Part shown: positions 13,567 through 21,085 of the stretch, piece after piece
Layout of the letters: each line of letters starts with the position of its first letter
How positions within the stretch are numbered: the stretch's first letter is position 1
Source of the DNA: Candidatus Omnitrophota bacterium
GTDB lineage: Bacteria > Omnitrophota > Gorgyraeia > Velamenicoccales > Velamenicoccaceae
Assembly: GCA_028717105.1 (NCBI GenBank)
Contig: JAQUOM010000013.1
Span: 1-24,753, forward strand
Reading direction: 5' to 3'
DNA: 24,753 bases
Position numbers and translations under genes: made by a program
The notes under the pieces: generated by a model
The model's database searches: none
Told to the model about the DNA's origin: nothing
Seen by the model: the letters and a program-made list of their open reading frames with translations, nothing else

Positions 13567-15633
13567 TCACGCCCTCCTTCGACCCAAAATCCGCCGGGCT
13601 TCCTGCATGACATCTTCAACACTGATGGCATCCAGACACGCAAAACCTTTCCGGCAGTCGTGGGCCAGACATGGCGAACATGTCATGGGTTTATGTAAAA
13701 CAGCGTCGAACGGACCAACGGGCCCCCATCGCCGCGGGCTCAAACCCGCCTGATTGCGGCCAAAGATGGAAATCACAGGTGTCCCGACAGCCACCGCAAT
13801 ATGCACGGGTCCGGAATCATTGGAAACCAAAAGTTCACAGCGTTTAAAAAGACCCGCCAGCTGTGTCAAAGAAAAACAGCCCGAGCCGTCCAGCGGCCGG
13901 GTCCTGACAAGGCTGAAGATCTCCTCGGAGATCAAACGATGAGCGGCGTCGGCAACCACAAGGGCCCTGACGCCCAATTCACGCTGGATCCTGTCGATCA
14001 GGAACGCGAATTTTTCCGCCGGCCAAAGCTTGGAAGGACAGCTGGCCGCCGGATTCACCGCAACGAGACGCTCGCTTTTGCCGACGCCAAGGCGCGCAAG
14101 AAAATCTGCCACGAAGTCATCCGATTCCTGTTTGACCGGCACATAGAGTTCGCGCGTCCCGCCGCCAACGCCAAGAGATGCCAAGAGATCAAAATTATAC
14201 TCGATCTCGTGTTTCAGGCCTTCCTGTTTTTTATGCTCCAGACGGCGCGTCAGGAAAAAGGACCCTTTGCGGTCATAGCCGATGCGCTCCCTGATCCCCG
14301 CCAGAAAAGTCACCAGATGCACGCGGAATGTCGGATGCAGGACGACGGCCACATCGAAAGAGAAACCGGAAAGATAGCGGCTGAATTTCAACGTCGCCCA
14401 CAGCCCCTGCTGGGCACGGTCCTTGTCAAAAACGATAACCTGATCCAGATAGGGATTCCCCTCAACAACCTCCCGCGTGGCAACAGAAACCATCATGGCG
14501 ATAAAACTGGAAGGATAATGTTCACGCAGGGCCTTGATGACAGGCGTGGAGAGAACGACATCGCCAATCCTGTCCGTGCGCACAAGAAGGATCCGCCGAT
14601 AACGATCGTCAGAAAACCTCTCTTCCCTGCCTTCCAGCATCAGCCGCACGGCCAGAAGCACGTCAAAAGGCCTGATGGTCTGGATACAGGCCCGGGTGCC
14701 GGCAGCGCATTGACTCCGGGAACACGGGGCGCACAGGACATTTTTGCGTACGGCGATACCGCGGGACGACCACGGGCCATAGTGACGGTAGTCTGTCGGC
14801 CCATAGATGCCGATCACGGGCCGATCCAAGTAACTGGCGACCTGAAGGGCGCCGCTATCGCTGCCGATGACGAGAGCGGCCCGCAGGATCAAGGCGCAGA
14901 GCATCCCCAGGTTCGTACGGCAGCAAAGATCGACCGCAGGAACGTCTAATCGCGCACAGATGTCCTTGACGAACGCCTCGTCGCCCTGATCGCCGGCGAT
15001 AACAACTCTCTTGCCGTACTTCTTCTGGATCTCCCGCACCACCTCGGCATACCCCTGAACAGACCACCTTTTCAAGTTGCTGCGCGAACCCGGCACAAAA
15101 ACGGCCAATTCTTCGCCGCGCACCACGCCCCGGGCTTCCAACAATGCCGCCAACGCCGCCGCATCCTTATGGCTGATGAAAGACGGATTCCTGGGGCCGT
15201 CCAATCCTTTGAATTCTTCGGCGCTGACGGATGGGCCTCGCAGCGCGCTGACGGCCTTGAAGAGATGCTTCTGATAATAATGCCTGATGAAAGACGGATA
15301 ACGGTTATGGCCGGGGCTTTTCCGGGGAGACCTCAGCGCCCAGCGGTAAAACGTGTTTTTCAAATCGACGATGACGTCAAAATCCCCCTTCTTGAGCCTT
15401 TGATAGAGGGCGATCTTGTCCTTCAACGGCGCGTGCTTATCGAAAACAAGGAGCTCCGCGACGTCGGGATGGTGCTCGAACAGACATCGCGTGCCCGGCG
15501 CGGCAACGACGGTGATGCGTGCCGACGGGCACTCCCGCCTCAGGAAATCAAAAGCCGGCAGGCCCATCACGGCGTCGCCGAGATTGCTCATCGTGATATA
15601 AAGTATTCTTTTTACGGCTTGCGAACCTGTCAT
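13567..15633 (-). CDS. Two-domain GT9 (heptosyltransferase-like) fusion
   Basis: This 688-residue protein contains two complete GT9/ADP-heptose:LPS heptosyltransferase modules. Module 1 spans about 8-335 with NLGDAVMGLPAF (17-28) and the donor-site GSDSG (257-261). Module 2 spans about 346-688 with RTDRIGDVVLSTPVIKALR (352-370) and SNDSGPVHIAVAVGTP. Each module ends with a four-Cys motif (C301-x2-C-x4-C-x6-C, and CSPCLAHDCRKGFAC near the C terminus). The modules diverge from each other; module 2 is closer to classical WaaF/RfaF. It likely adds two core sugars in the cytoplasm. The start ATG lacks a well-spaced SD. It is 127 nt downstream of another GT9 gene. Confidence 0.88.
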   Translation of the reverse strand: MTGSQAVKRILYITMSNLGDAVMGLPAFDFLRRECPSARITVVAAPGTRCLFEHHPDVAELLVFDKHAPLKDKIALYQRLKKGDFDVIVDLKNTFYRWALRSPRKSPGHNRYPSFIRHYYQKHLFKAVSALRGPSVSAEEFKGLDGPRNPSFISHKDAAALAALLEARGVVRGEELAVFVPGSRSNLKRWSVQGYAEVVREIQKKYGKRVVIAGDQGDEAFVKDICARLDVPAVDLCCRTNLGMLCALILRAALVIGSDSGALQVASYLDRPVIGIYGPTDYRHYGPWSSRGIAVRKNVLCAPCSRSQCAAGTRACIQTIRPFDVLLAVRLMLEGREERFSDDRYRRILLVRTDRIGDVVLSTPVIKALREHYPSSFIAMMVSVATREVVEGNPYLDQVIVFDKDRAQQGLWATLKFSRYLSGFSFDVAVVLHPTFRVHLVTFLAGIRERIGYDRKGSFFLTRRLEHKKQEGLKHEIEYNFDLLASLGVGGGTRELYVPVKQESDDFVADFLARLGVGKSERLVAVNPAASCPSKLWPAEKFAFLIDRIQRELGVRALVVADAAHRLISEEIFSLVRTRPLDGSGCFSLTQLAGLFKRCELLVSNDSGPVHIAVAVGTPVISIFGRNQAGLSPRRWGPVGPFDAVLHKPMTCSPCLAHDCRKGFACLDAISVEDVMQEARRILGRRRA

Positions 15634-15702
15634 AATAATCTATGGGCTCCGAGCCGGGCGTCCAAACGGCCCGCATCGTATGTCAATCGGCCGCACGGAC
15701 GA

Positions 15703-15732
15703 AAACTGTCCGGGAATAAAATTGTCCGCCGG
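15703..15732. repeat. Two-unit TGTCCG repeat, spacer copy 2
   Basis: AAACTGTCCGGG (15703-15714) and AATTGTCCGCCGG (15720-15732) repeat with period 16 in the 127-nt spacer upstream of the GT9-GT9 gene. They resemble the pair at 10960-10990. Confidence 0.45.
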
Positions 15733-15760
15733 CTTTCCCCCTCATATCTTCCTGCCCTGT

Positions 15761-16822
15761 CTATCGTTTCAGCCATCCTCTTTTCTCCAATTCCTCGACC
15801 ACCTGCTCGACGGTGATGGATCGCATGCAGACATTGTCCCTGCATTCCAGATTATAGCAGGGGATCGAACACGCCGGGGCCTGGCCGCGCAAAACAGGCA
15901 GTTCATCGCGGCTCAAAGGGCCGGTCAACTCCGGCGAGGTCGGCCCAAAGAGGGAAAGGACGCGCGCGCCGACGGCGGCCGCCACATGCAGGGGGCCGGA
16001 ATCGGCGGAAATCACGACAGCACTCTTCTGGAAAAGCACGCCGAGTTGTTTAAGCGTCGTCAATCCGCAGGCAATGAACGGTTTGACGTGCGCCAAAGCG
16101 GCGATCTCTTCTGCCAGGCTGTATTCGGTATAAGCCCCCGAAATCACCACGTCCATCTGGTAATTCTCCGCCAGGACGTCTATCAACCGGGCAAAACGAT
16201 CTTTCGGCCAGCGCTTCAGGTCCCAGTTGCCGCCCACATGCAGCGTAACGATATTTCTGTCCTTCGCCAAGCGGTGTTTCTCCAGAAAACTATCGATAAA
16301 ATCGCGGTCATCGGGAGCAACAAAAAAATCACAATAACGCTCGCCGGCCGGGATCGCGGCGCCGGTCACCAGGTAATAATAAATATCGGCGCGGTGCACC
16401 AGGCCTTTCGGAAATGCCGTTTTTTCCGTCAGCAAAAACGCCGTCTTTTTTGTGGCAAAACCGATGCGCCGGCGGACCCCCGCCAAAAAAAGGCACAAGG
16501 TCCTCGTCAAAGACGGCCTGAGGATATAGGCGATATTGAAACGGCGGATCTTGAGATCGCGCACGAGCCGCAGCTTTCCGAAAAACCCCCGGTAGCGGCC
16601 TTCCTCATCCAGGGCCATCACCTCGTCGAGATAATTATTGCCCAACAACAGCGTCTTGCAACGCGGGACGATCAAGGCCGTGATGTAGGCGCCGGGATGT
16701 TTTTTACGGATCGCCCTGATGGCCGGCGTCGAAAACAAAACATCTCCCAGCCAATTGACCTCGACGATCACGACCCGCTCCTGCGCCGCAAAAGGAGACG
16801 GTTTCCTGAAAAACGCATTCAT
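15761..16822 (-). CDS. GT9 glycosyltransferase (ADP-heptose:LPS heptosyltransferase family)
   Basis: This 353-residue single-module GT-B enzyme has the N-terminal signature NWLGDVLFSTPAIRAIRKK (about 23-41), typical of heptosyltransferase II. GGNWDLKRWPKDRFARL marks the middle, and SADSGPLHVAAAVGARVLSLFGPTSP is the nucleotide-sugar site. The C terminus carries a Cys motif C-x3-C-x4-C-x4-C. Expected substrate is ADP-heptose or a related donor, with the lipid A-Kdo core as acceptor. Its ATG overlaps the deacetylase stop by ATGA, so the two are translationally coupled. Confidence 0.92.
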   Translation of the reverse strand: MNAFFRKPSPFAAQERVVIVEVNWLGDVLFSTPAIRAIRKKHPGAYITALIVPRCKTLLLGNNYLDEVMALDEEGRYRGFFGKLRLVRDLKIRRFNIAYILRPSLTRTLCLFLAGVRRRIGFATKKTAFLLTEKTAFPKGLVHRADIYYYLVTGAAIPAGERYCDFFVAPDDRDFIDSFLEKHRLAKDRNIVTLHVGGNWDLKRWPKDRFARLIDVLAENYQMDVVISGAYTEYSLAEEIAALAHVKPFIACGLTTLKQLGVLFQKSAVVISADSGPLHVAAAVGARVLSLFGPTSPELTGPLSRDELPVLRGQAPACSIPCYNLECRDNVCMRSITVEQVVEELEKRGWLKR

Positions 16823-17637
16823 GACGAAGACTCCTTCATCCGCAAGTAATAACCGCTGACCTGAACAAAAAATATTCCCATGTGACGCGACTTTTTCGCC
16901 ACCTTGATGCGTTTCAGCGTATAAAGATCGTCCGCCGGACGGCCTTTTTTCGAATTGATCCCTACGGCGACCCGGTAACCGGCCTCTTGCACCATCTTCC
17001 TCGCGGCCCGTGTATAACCGCCCAACGGATAGCAGAAAGAAACAACGGGCCTGCCGAGGGCCGCCTCCAACTTTACCTTCGATCCCAGGATCTCATTTCT
17101 CAAGGCCTGCGGATCGGAGATACCGGGAAGATAAGAATGCGTCCACGTGTGGGAACCGATATCAACAAGCCCCGAACCTTCCATCTCTTTTATTTGTGCC
17201 AGCGTCAAGAGCCGCGTCGGCACGCGCCGGGCCACGGGATACTCTTCTCCCAGATGCGAGCCGACGACAAAAATGGTCGCCGGAAAGCCGTATTTCTTTA
17301 AGACCGGGAACGCCTCGGTATAATTATTCTCATAGCCGTCGTCAAATGTGATCACGACTGTCCTGGGCGCTATCTTTTCACCGCGCCGCAGCATGGCGGC
17401 CAGCTCCGTCAGGCGGACCACGCGAAACCCGTGACGGGACAGAAAATCCATCTGCCGCTCGAAATCCCTTGCGGAGACGTCCAGCGACGTCAGTTCGCCA
17501 TGGGGCGCGCCGACACTATGATACATCAGGATCACCGCATCGGGTCCGCCTGAAAAAATATGCCTGCACCAGACAATAAAGGCAACGAAGATAAAAACAA
17601 AGAGGTAAACGCCGACCCGTAAAATGTTCTTCTTCAT
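16819..17637 (-). CDS. Membrane-anchored polysaccharide deacetylase (NodB domain)
   Basis: This 272-residue CE4-family protein has an uncleaved-looking N-terminal transmembrane helix (about 6-24), placing the catalytic domain outside the cytoplasm. Motif 1 is TFDDGYENN (97-105, Asp99/Asp100), motif 2 is SHTWTH (162-167, metal ligands His163 and His167) and the motif 3 region is CYPLGGY (202-208). The N-terminal MYHSVG (39-43) is usual for this group. It is coupled by ATGA overlaps to a GT4 upstream and a GT9 downstream, so it should act on the same glycan, probably removing N-acetyl groups from a lipid-linked or core sugar. That substrate is inferred. Confidence 0.92.
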   Translation of the reverse strand: MKKNILRVGVYLFVFIFVAFIVWCRHIFSGGPDAVILMYHSVGAPHGELTSLDVSARDFERQMDFLSRHGFRVVRLTELAAMLRRGEKIAPRTVVITFDDGYENNYTEAFPVLKKYGFPATIFVVGSHLGEEYPVARRVPTRLLTLAQIKEMEGSGLVDIGSHTWTHSYLPGISDPQALRNEILGSKVKLEAALGRPVVSFCYPLGGYTRAARKMVQEAGYRVAVGINSKKGRPADDLYTLKRIKVAKKSRHMGIFFVQVSGYYLRMKESSS

Positions 17638-18734
17638 GTTAAAACCGACTGATACACCTCAAGCGTCTTCTGCGTCATCAGGTCCAGGGTGAATTTTTCA
17701 GCAACCCTTTGCCTGGCCCGGACGGCGAGGACCTGCGCGAACGGCCTGTCATCCAGGAGCTTTTCAACGGCGTCAGCCAGGGCCGCGGGGTCCTGCGCAG
17801 GGACCAGAAGCCCTGTCGCGCCGTCCTCGATCACCGTCGGGATCCCGCCGACGCGCGATGCCGCGACAGGCGTCCCTTGCGCCTGCGCTTCCAAAATCGA
17901 AAGCCCCAGGCCCTCCTGCAGGGAAGGCATGACAAAAACATCCATGGCGGCCAGCGCCAGGGAAGTGTCCCCGACAGCCGGACAGAGAAAAACGATACCT
18001 TCAAGTTTCCTCGCAGCGATGTCGCGCCGAAGGTTCTTCTCTTCTTTTCCATCGCCCACGATGACCCACCGCAGGTCCGGCCGTTTCCGCCGGAGGCGGT
18101 CGGCGGCAAAGACGATGTCTTTCTGCCCTTTCACGGACGAAAGCCGGCCGATGTGGCCGACGACACGACAGCCGGGATCTATGCCCCAAAAACGCCTCTG
18201 GCCGGCCGTTTCCGCCGCAGAATGGGCGATAAACCTCCCCGGGTCGATCCCGTTATAGACCAGATCGATCCGGTCGTCGGGAACATCAAAATCGTAGATG
18301 AGATGGTCGCGAACCTGATCGCTGATGGCGATGACCCGGCGGCCCCAGCACGGCAGCAGCACGCGGCCCAGGCGCCGTTTAAAATATCCATGGCAGGTGG
18401 AAACCATGGGCCGGCGCGTCAAAACCGACACAAGGTCTCCCAGAACCTGCGTCACACGGGTATTGGCATGAATCACGTCGATCTTCTCGTTTTTGACCAG
18501 TTTTTTTAAAATCAGCGCCGAGATGAAAACCTTGGGGCTGACTTCGCATTTCGTCGTCAAGGGCAGCCGGATATGCCGGACCCCTGCCCCCGGCAGTTCT
18601 TTCTCCAGGTCTCCGCCCCGGGAGCCGATAAAAACCTTCGCGCCATATTTACGGGACAGCAAAGCCGCCAGATGATAAACATAAACGCTGACGCCGCCGA
18701 GATTGAGATGATTGGTTAATAGAAGAATCTTCAT
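17634..18734 (-). CDS. GT4 family glycosyltransferase
   Basis: This 366-residue GT-B retaining glycosyltransferase begins KILLLTNHLNLGGVSVYVYHL, the usual GT4 acceptor-side N terminus. It has GHIGRLSSVKGQ in the mid-domain and the E-x7-E donor motif in QEGLGLSILEAQAQGTPV. I chose ATG 18734, which has GAGG 6 nt upstream and starts directly at the beta-strand; an in-frame ATG at 18779 adds 15 Cys/Arg-rich residues and has no SD. The stop overlaps the deacetylase start (ATGA). The donor sugar cannot be read from sequence. Confidence 0.9.
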   Translation of the reverse strand: MKILLLTNHLNLGGVSVYVYHLAALLSRKYGAKVFIGSRGGDLEKELPGAGVRHIRLPLTTKCEVSPKVFISALILKKLVKNEKIDVIHANTRVTQVLGDLVSVLTRRPMVSTCHGYFKRRLGRVLLPCWGRRVIAISDQVRDHLIYDFDVPDDRIDLVYNGIDPGRFIAHSAAETAGQRRFWGIDPGCRVVGHIGRLSSVKGQKDIVFAADRLRRKRPDLRWVIVGDGKEEKNLRRDIAARKLEGIVFLCPAVGDTSLALAAMDVFVMPSLQEGLGLSILEAQAQGTPVAASRVGGIPTVIEDGATGLLVPAQDPAALADAVEKLLDDRPFAQVLAVRARQRVAEKFTLDLMTQKTLEVYQSVLT

Positions 18735-18839
18735 AAATATCCTCTTGATGCGGCGACGGCAACCAGGACATCGGAACATAAGGGTTTGGGGATCGGGCCA
18801 TCATAAAATTGGGAAAAACACCGCCGATAGCGTTTCCTC

Positions 18840-18866
18840 ATATCCAAATCTTCTGATATCCAAATC
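18840..18866. repeat. 11-bp direct repeat ATATCCAAATC, two copies
   Basis: Identical 11-mers at 18840-18850 and 18856-18866 (period 16) lie in the 160-nt spacer between the GT4-GT9 and GT4 genes. They could be an operator-like pair or simple repeat expansion; no promoter box is evident next to them. Confidence 0.5.
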
Positions 18867-18894
18867 ATGATTCCCCGGCCCCCTGTATCCGCCT

Positions 18895-21000
18895 TCAAGG
18901 ATTACTTATCCTATCGGGGCTGTATGCGAGTTGTTCAACGGCCCCAAGGACATCTTCCACACGGATGCCCTTCATGCACGGGTGGGTCTTTTTGACGCAC
19001 ACGTCCCGGTAACACGGCCGGCACCCCTTTTGGAGCACGACGCAGCGGCTCCCCGACGCAAGATGCCTCCCCGGGTCCGTGGGACCGAAAAGCGCCACAA
19101 AAGGCACATGCATGGCCGCGGCCACGTGCATGGGCGCCGAATCTCCCGTCACATAGACCTGACAGCGGCCGATCAGGGCCGCCAGCTGCATCAGGGTCGT
19201 TTGGGCCACGGCGCAGACGGGACGGCTATGCGCCGCATCGAGGATCTTTTTCGCGAAAGCCGCATCTGTCGCGGCGCCCGTCAAGACGACACGCCATCCC
19301 TTTTTTTCCAACGCATCGCATAATCCTGAAAAACGCGAAGCGATCCAGCGTTTTGATGTCCAGCGGGGGCTTGAACCGATATTGATACCGACCCAGGGTT
19401 TGTCCGTCAGGGAACAATCCTTAAGAAAATCGTCCGCAAATTTCTCATCGTCCGGGGAAGGCCAAAGATCCAGCGCCTCCCCTTCGAAAGCGATCCCCAT
19501 CATCCCCAAGACACGAAACTGGTGCTCCACGGGCGGCAAGGGATCCTTGGCGCCCCGGATACGATGGTTCAAAAGAAACCCGAATTTCCCGTTATCATAA
19601 CCGTAGCGGTGAACGCTCAGGGTCGCATAACTCAGCAGATGGCTCTTCTTGTTATTCTGCAGGTCGACGACGCCATCGAACCGCCTGCTTAAAAGTCTGC
19701 GGGCCAGACGCCACAACCCTCTCCATCCTTTGTCCTTGCCTTTAAAATCGCAGACCAGAAGTTCATCGATATAAGGACATCGCTGAAAGACCTCCGCAGC
19801 CTCCCGGCCTGTCAAACAGACAAGGGAAGCGCGAGGATACTTTTTTTTCAGCGCCTTTAACGAGGGAATCGCCAGGATCGCATCTCCGACAGCGCTGAAT
19901 TTTATGACAAGGATACGGCGGGATTCGAGCGCTTCCTGGTAAACGGCCAGGGTATCGCCGGCCATCTTGTCTAAAGAATATTTTTCTTCAACTTTCCTGC
20001 GGCCCGCTTCGGCAAGACGGCCGGACAACCCCGGATCGCGGACGAGCCTCACGACCGCCTGTGCGATAGCCTCATCGTCCTTCGGAAAAACCAGAAGGCC
20101 GTCCCGCCCGTCTTCTATGATCTCGACGACACCGCCCACGCGGGAAGCGATAACGGGGACCCCGACAGCCTGGGCTTCAACGACCACGCGGCCGAAAGAC
20201 TCCTCGGCGATCGAAGGCATGACCAGGGCGTCCAATCCTTCAAGGACCTCGGGGATATCGCGCCTGTTCCCGAGAAAACTCACGGTGCCGGACAACCCCA
20301 GGCGCCTGGTCCAAACCTCAAGCTCTTCCATATAATTATCTTTTCCGGGAGAAATCCCGCCGACGACCCACCCCGTGACATAAGGCGCCTCCCTTAAGAC
20401 CCGTGCCAGGGCCTTTAAGAAATAAACCTGCCCCTTGATGGGCGTGATGCGGCCGATGACACCGATCCGGAATTCCTTGTCTCCCTTCTTCCGGGGACCC
20501 CGGAAGACAAATCTTTCTAAATCCACGCTCCGCGGGACCAGACGGATGTTGGCCAGGGGAACGCCGAAATCTTCCATCATATGTTTGCCGATGACAGAAC
20601 TGGGCACGATCGTATACTTTCCCCAACCCATCATATGACTGAAGATATGCCGGCTGTAATGCCCATGCGCCGTTGTCAGGAAAACGGCGTCTGCCTTGCG
20701 GCAAGCCATAAAGCCCACCCATGCCGGAACGCGCGAACGCGCGTGGACGATCTGGATCTTTTCTTTAGCGATGATCCGCGCAACTTCGCCGGCAGCTTTA
20801 CACATCACCCAGAAAGCCTTATTGTCTACGGGAAGTTCATAATGAGGGATGCCGGCCTTTTCAAGTTCGGACACGAGGGTCCCGCCTGCGGAAACGACAA
20901 CCGAACGATGGCCCTGCCGGGCCAGATACTTTGCCAGGTCGACCGTTCCGGTTTCCACGCCGCCGACATTCAATTGCGGCAAGATCTGCAGAATATTCAT
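18895..21000 (-). CDS. GT4-GT9 glycosyltransferase fusion
   Basis: This is a 701-residue bifunctional protein. The N-terminal GT4 module (about 1-358) starts NILQILPQLNVGGVETGTVD, contains GVIGRITPIKGQ and the E-x7-E motif in EESFGRVVVEAQAVGVPV (about 266-283). Directly after VYQEALES comes a GT9 module (about 361-701) with RRILVIKFSAVGDAILAIPS and TGDSAPMHVAAAMHVPFVALFGPTDP. It ends with the Cys motif C-x2-C-x4-C-x6-C. I chose ATG 21000; the codon before it is TTG, also usable. The SD is weak (GGTGA). It probably adds two consecutive sugars to the LPS core or to a lipid-linked glycan. Single genes of each type sit next to it. Confidence 0.9.
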   Translation of the reverse strand: MNILQILPQLNVGGVETGTVDLAKYLARQGHRSVVVSAGGTLVSELEKAGIPHYELPVDNKAFWVMCKAAGEVARIIAKEKIQIVHARSRVPAWVGFMACRKADAVFLTTAHGHYSRHIFSHMMGWGKYTIVPSSVIGKHMMEDFGVPLANIRLVPRSVDLERFVFRGPRKKGDKEFRIGVIGRITPIKGQVYFLKALARVLREAPYVTGWVVGGISPGKDNYMEELEVWTRRLGLSGTVSFLGNRRDIPEVLEGLDALVMPSIAEESFGRVVVEAQAVGVPVIASRVGGVVEIIEDGRDGLLVFPKDDEAIAQAVVRLVRDPGLSGRLAEAGRRKVEEKYSLDKMAGDTLAVYQEALESRRILVIKFSAVGDAILAIPSLKALKKKYPRASLVCLTGREAAEVFQRCPYIDELLVCDFKGKDKGWRGLWRLARRLLSRRFDGVVDLQNNKKSHLLSYATLSVHRYGYDNGKFGFLLNHRIRGAKDPLPPVEHQFRVLGMMGIAFEGEALDLWPSPDDEKFADDFLKDCSLTDKPWVGINIGSSPRWTSKRWIASRFSGLCDALEKKGWRVVLTGAATDAAFAKKILDAAHSRPVCAVAQTTLMQLAALIGRCQVYVTGDSAPMHVAAAMHVPFVALFGPTDPGRHLASGSRCVVLQKGCRPCYRDVCVKKTHPCMKGIRVEDVLGAVEQLAYSPDRISNP

Positions 21001-21014
21001 CAATCACCAATAAC

Positions 21015-21055
21015 CCTGCCTGCGGCAGGAAGGCAAAAAACAATCATCAAACAAA
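21015..21055. repeat. Intergenic composite repeat (copy 2)
   Basis: The inverted repeat CCTGCC (21015-21020) / GGCAGG (21024-21029) is followed by CAATCATCAAACAAA (21041-21055). The latter is the reverse complement of the 15-mer at 4170-4184 with one mismatch. Confidence 0.5.
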
Positions 21056-21085
21056 TCTCAATACCCAACAACCAAACAAAAAGGA

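Noticed and set aside
15681..15686. TTGACA on the minus strand upstream of the GT9-GT9 gene
   Set aside because: No -10-like hexamer at 16-18 nt spacing.
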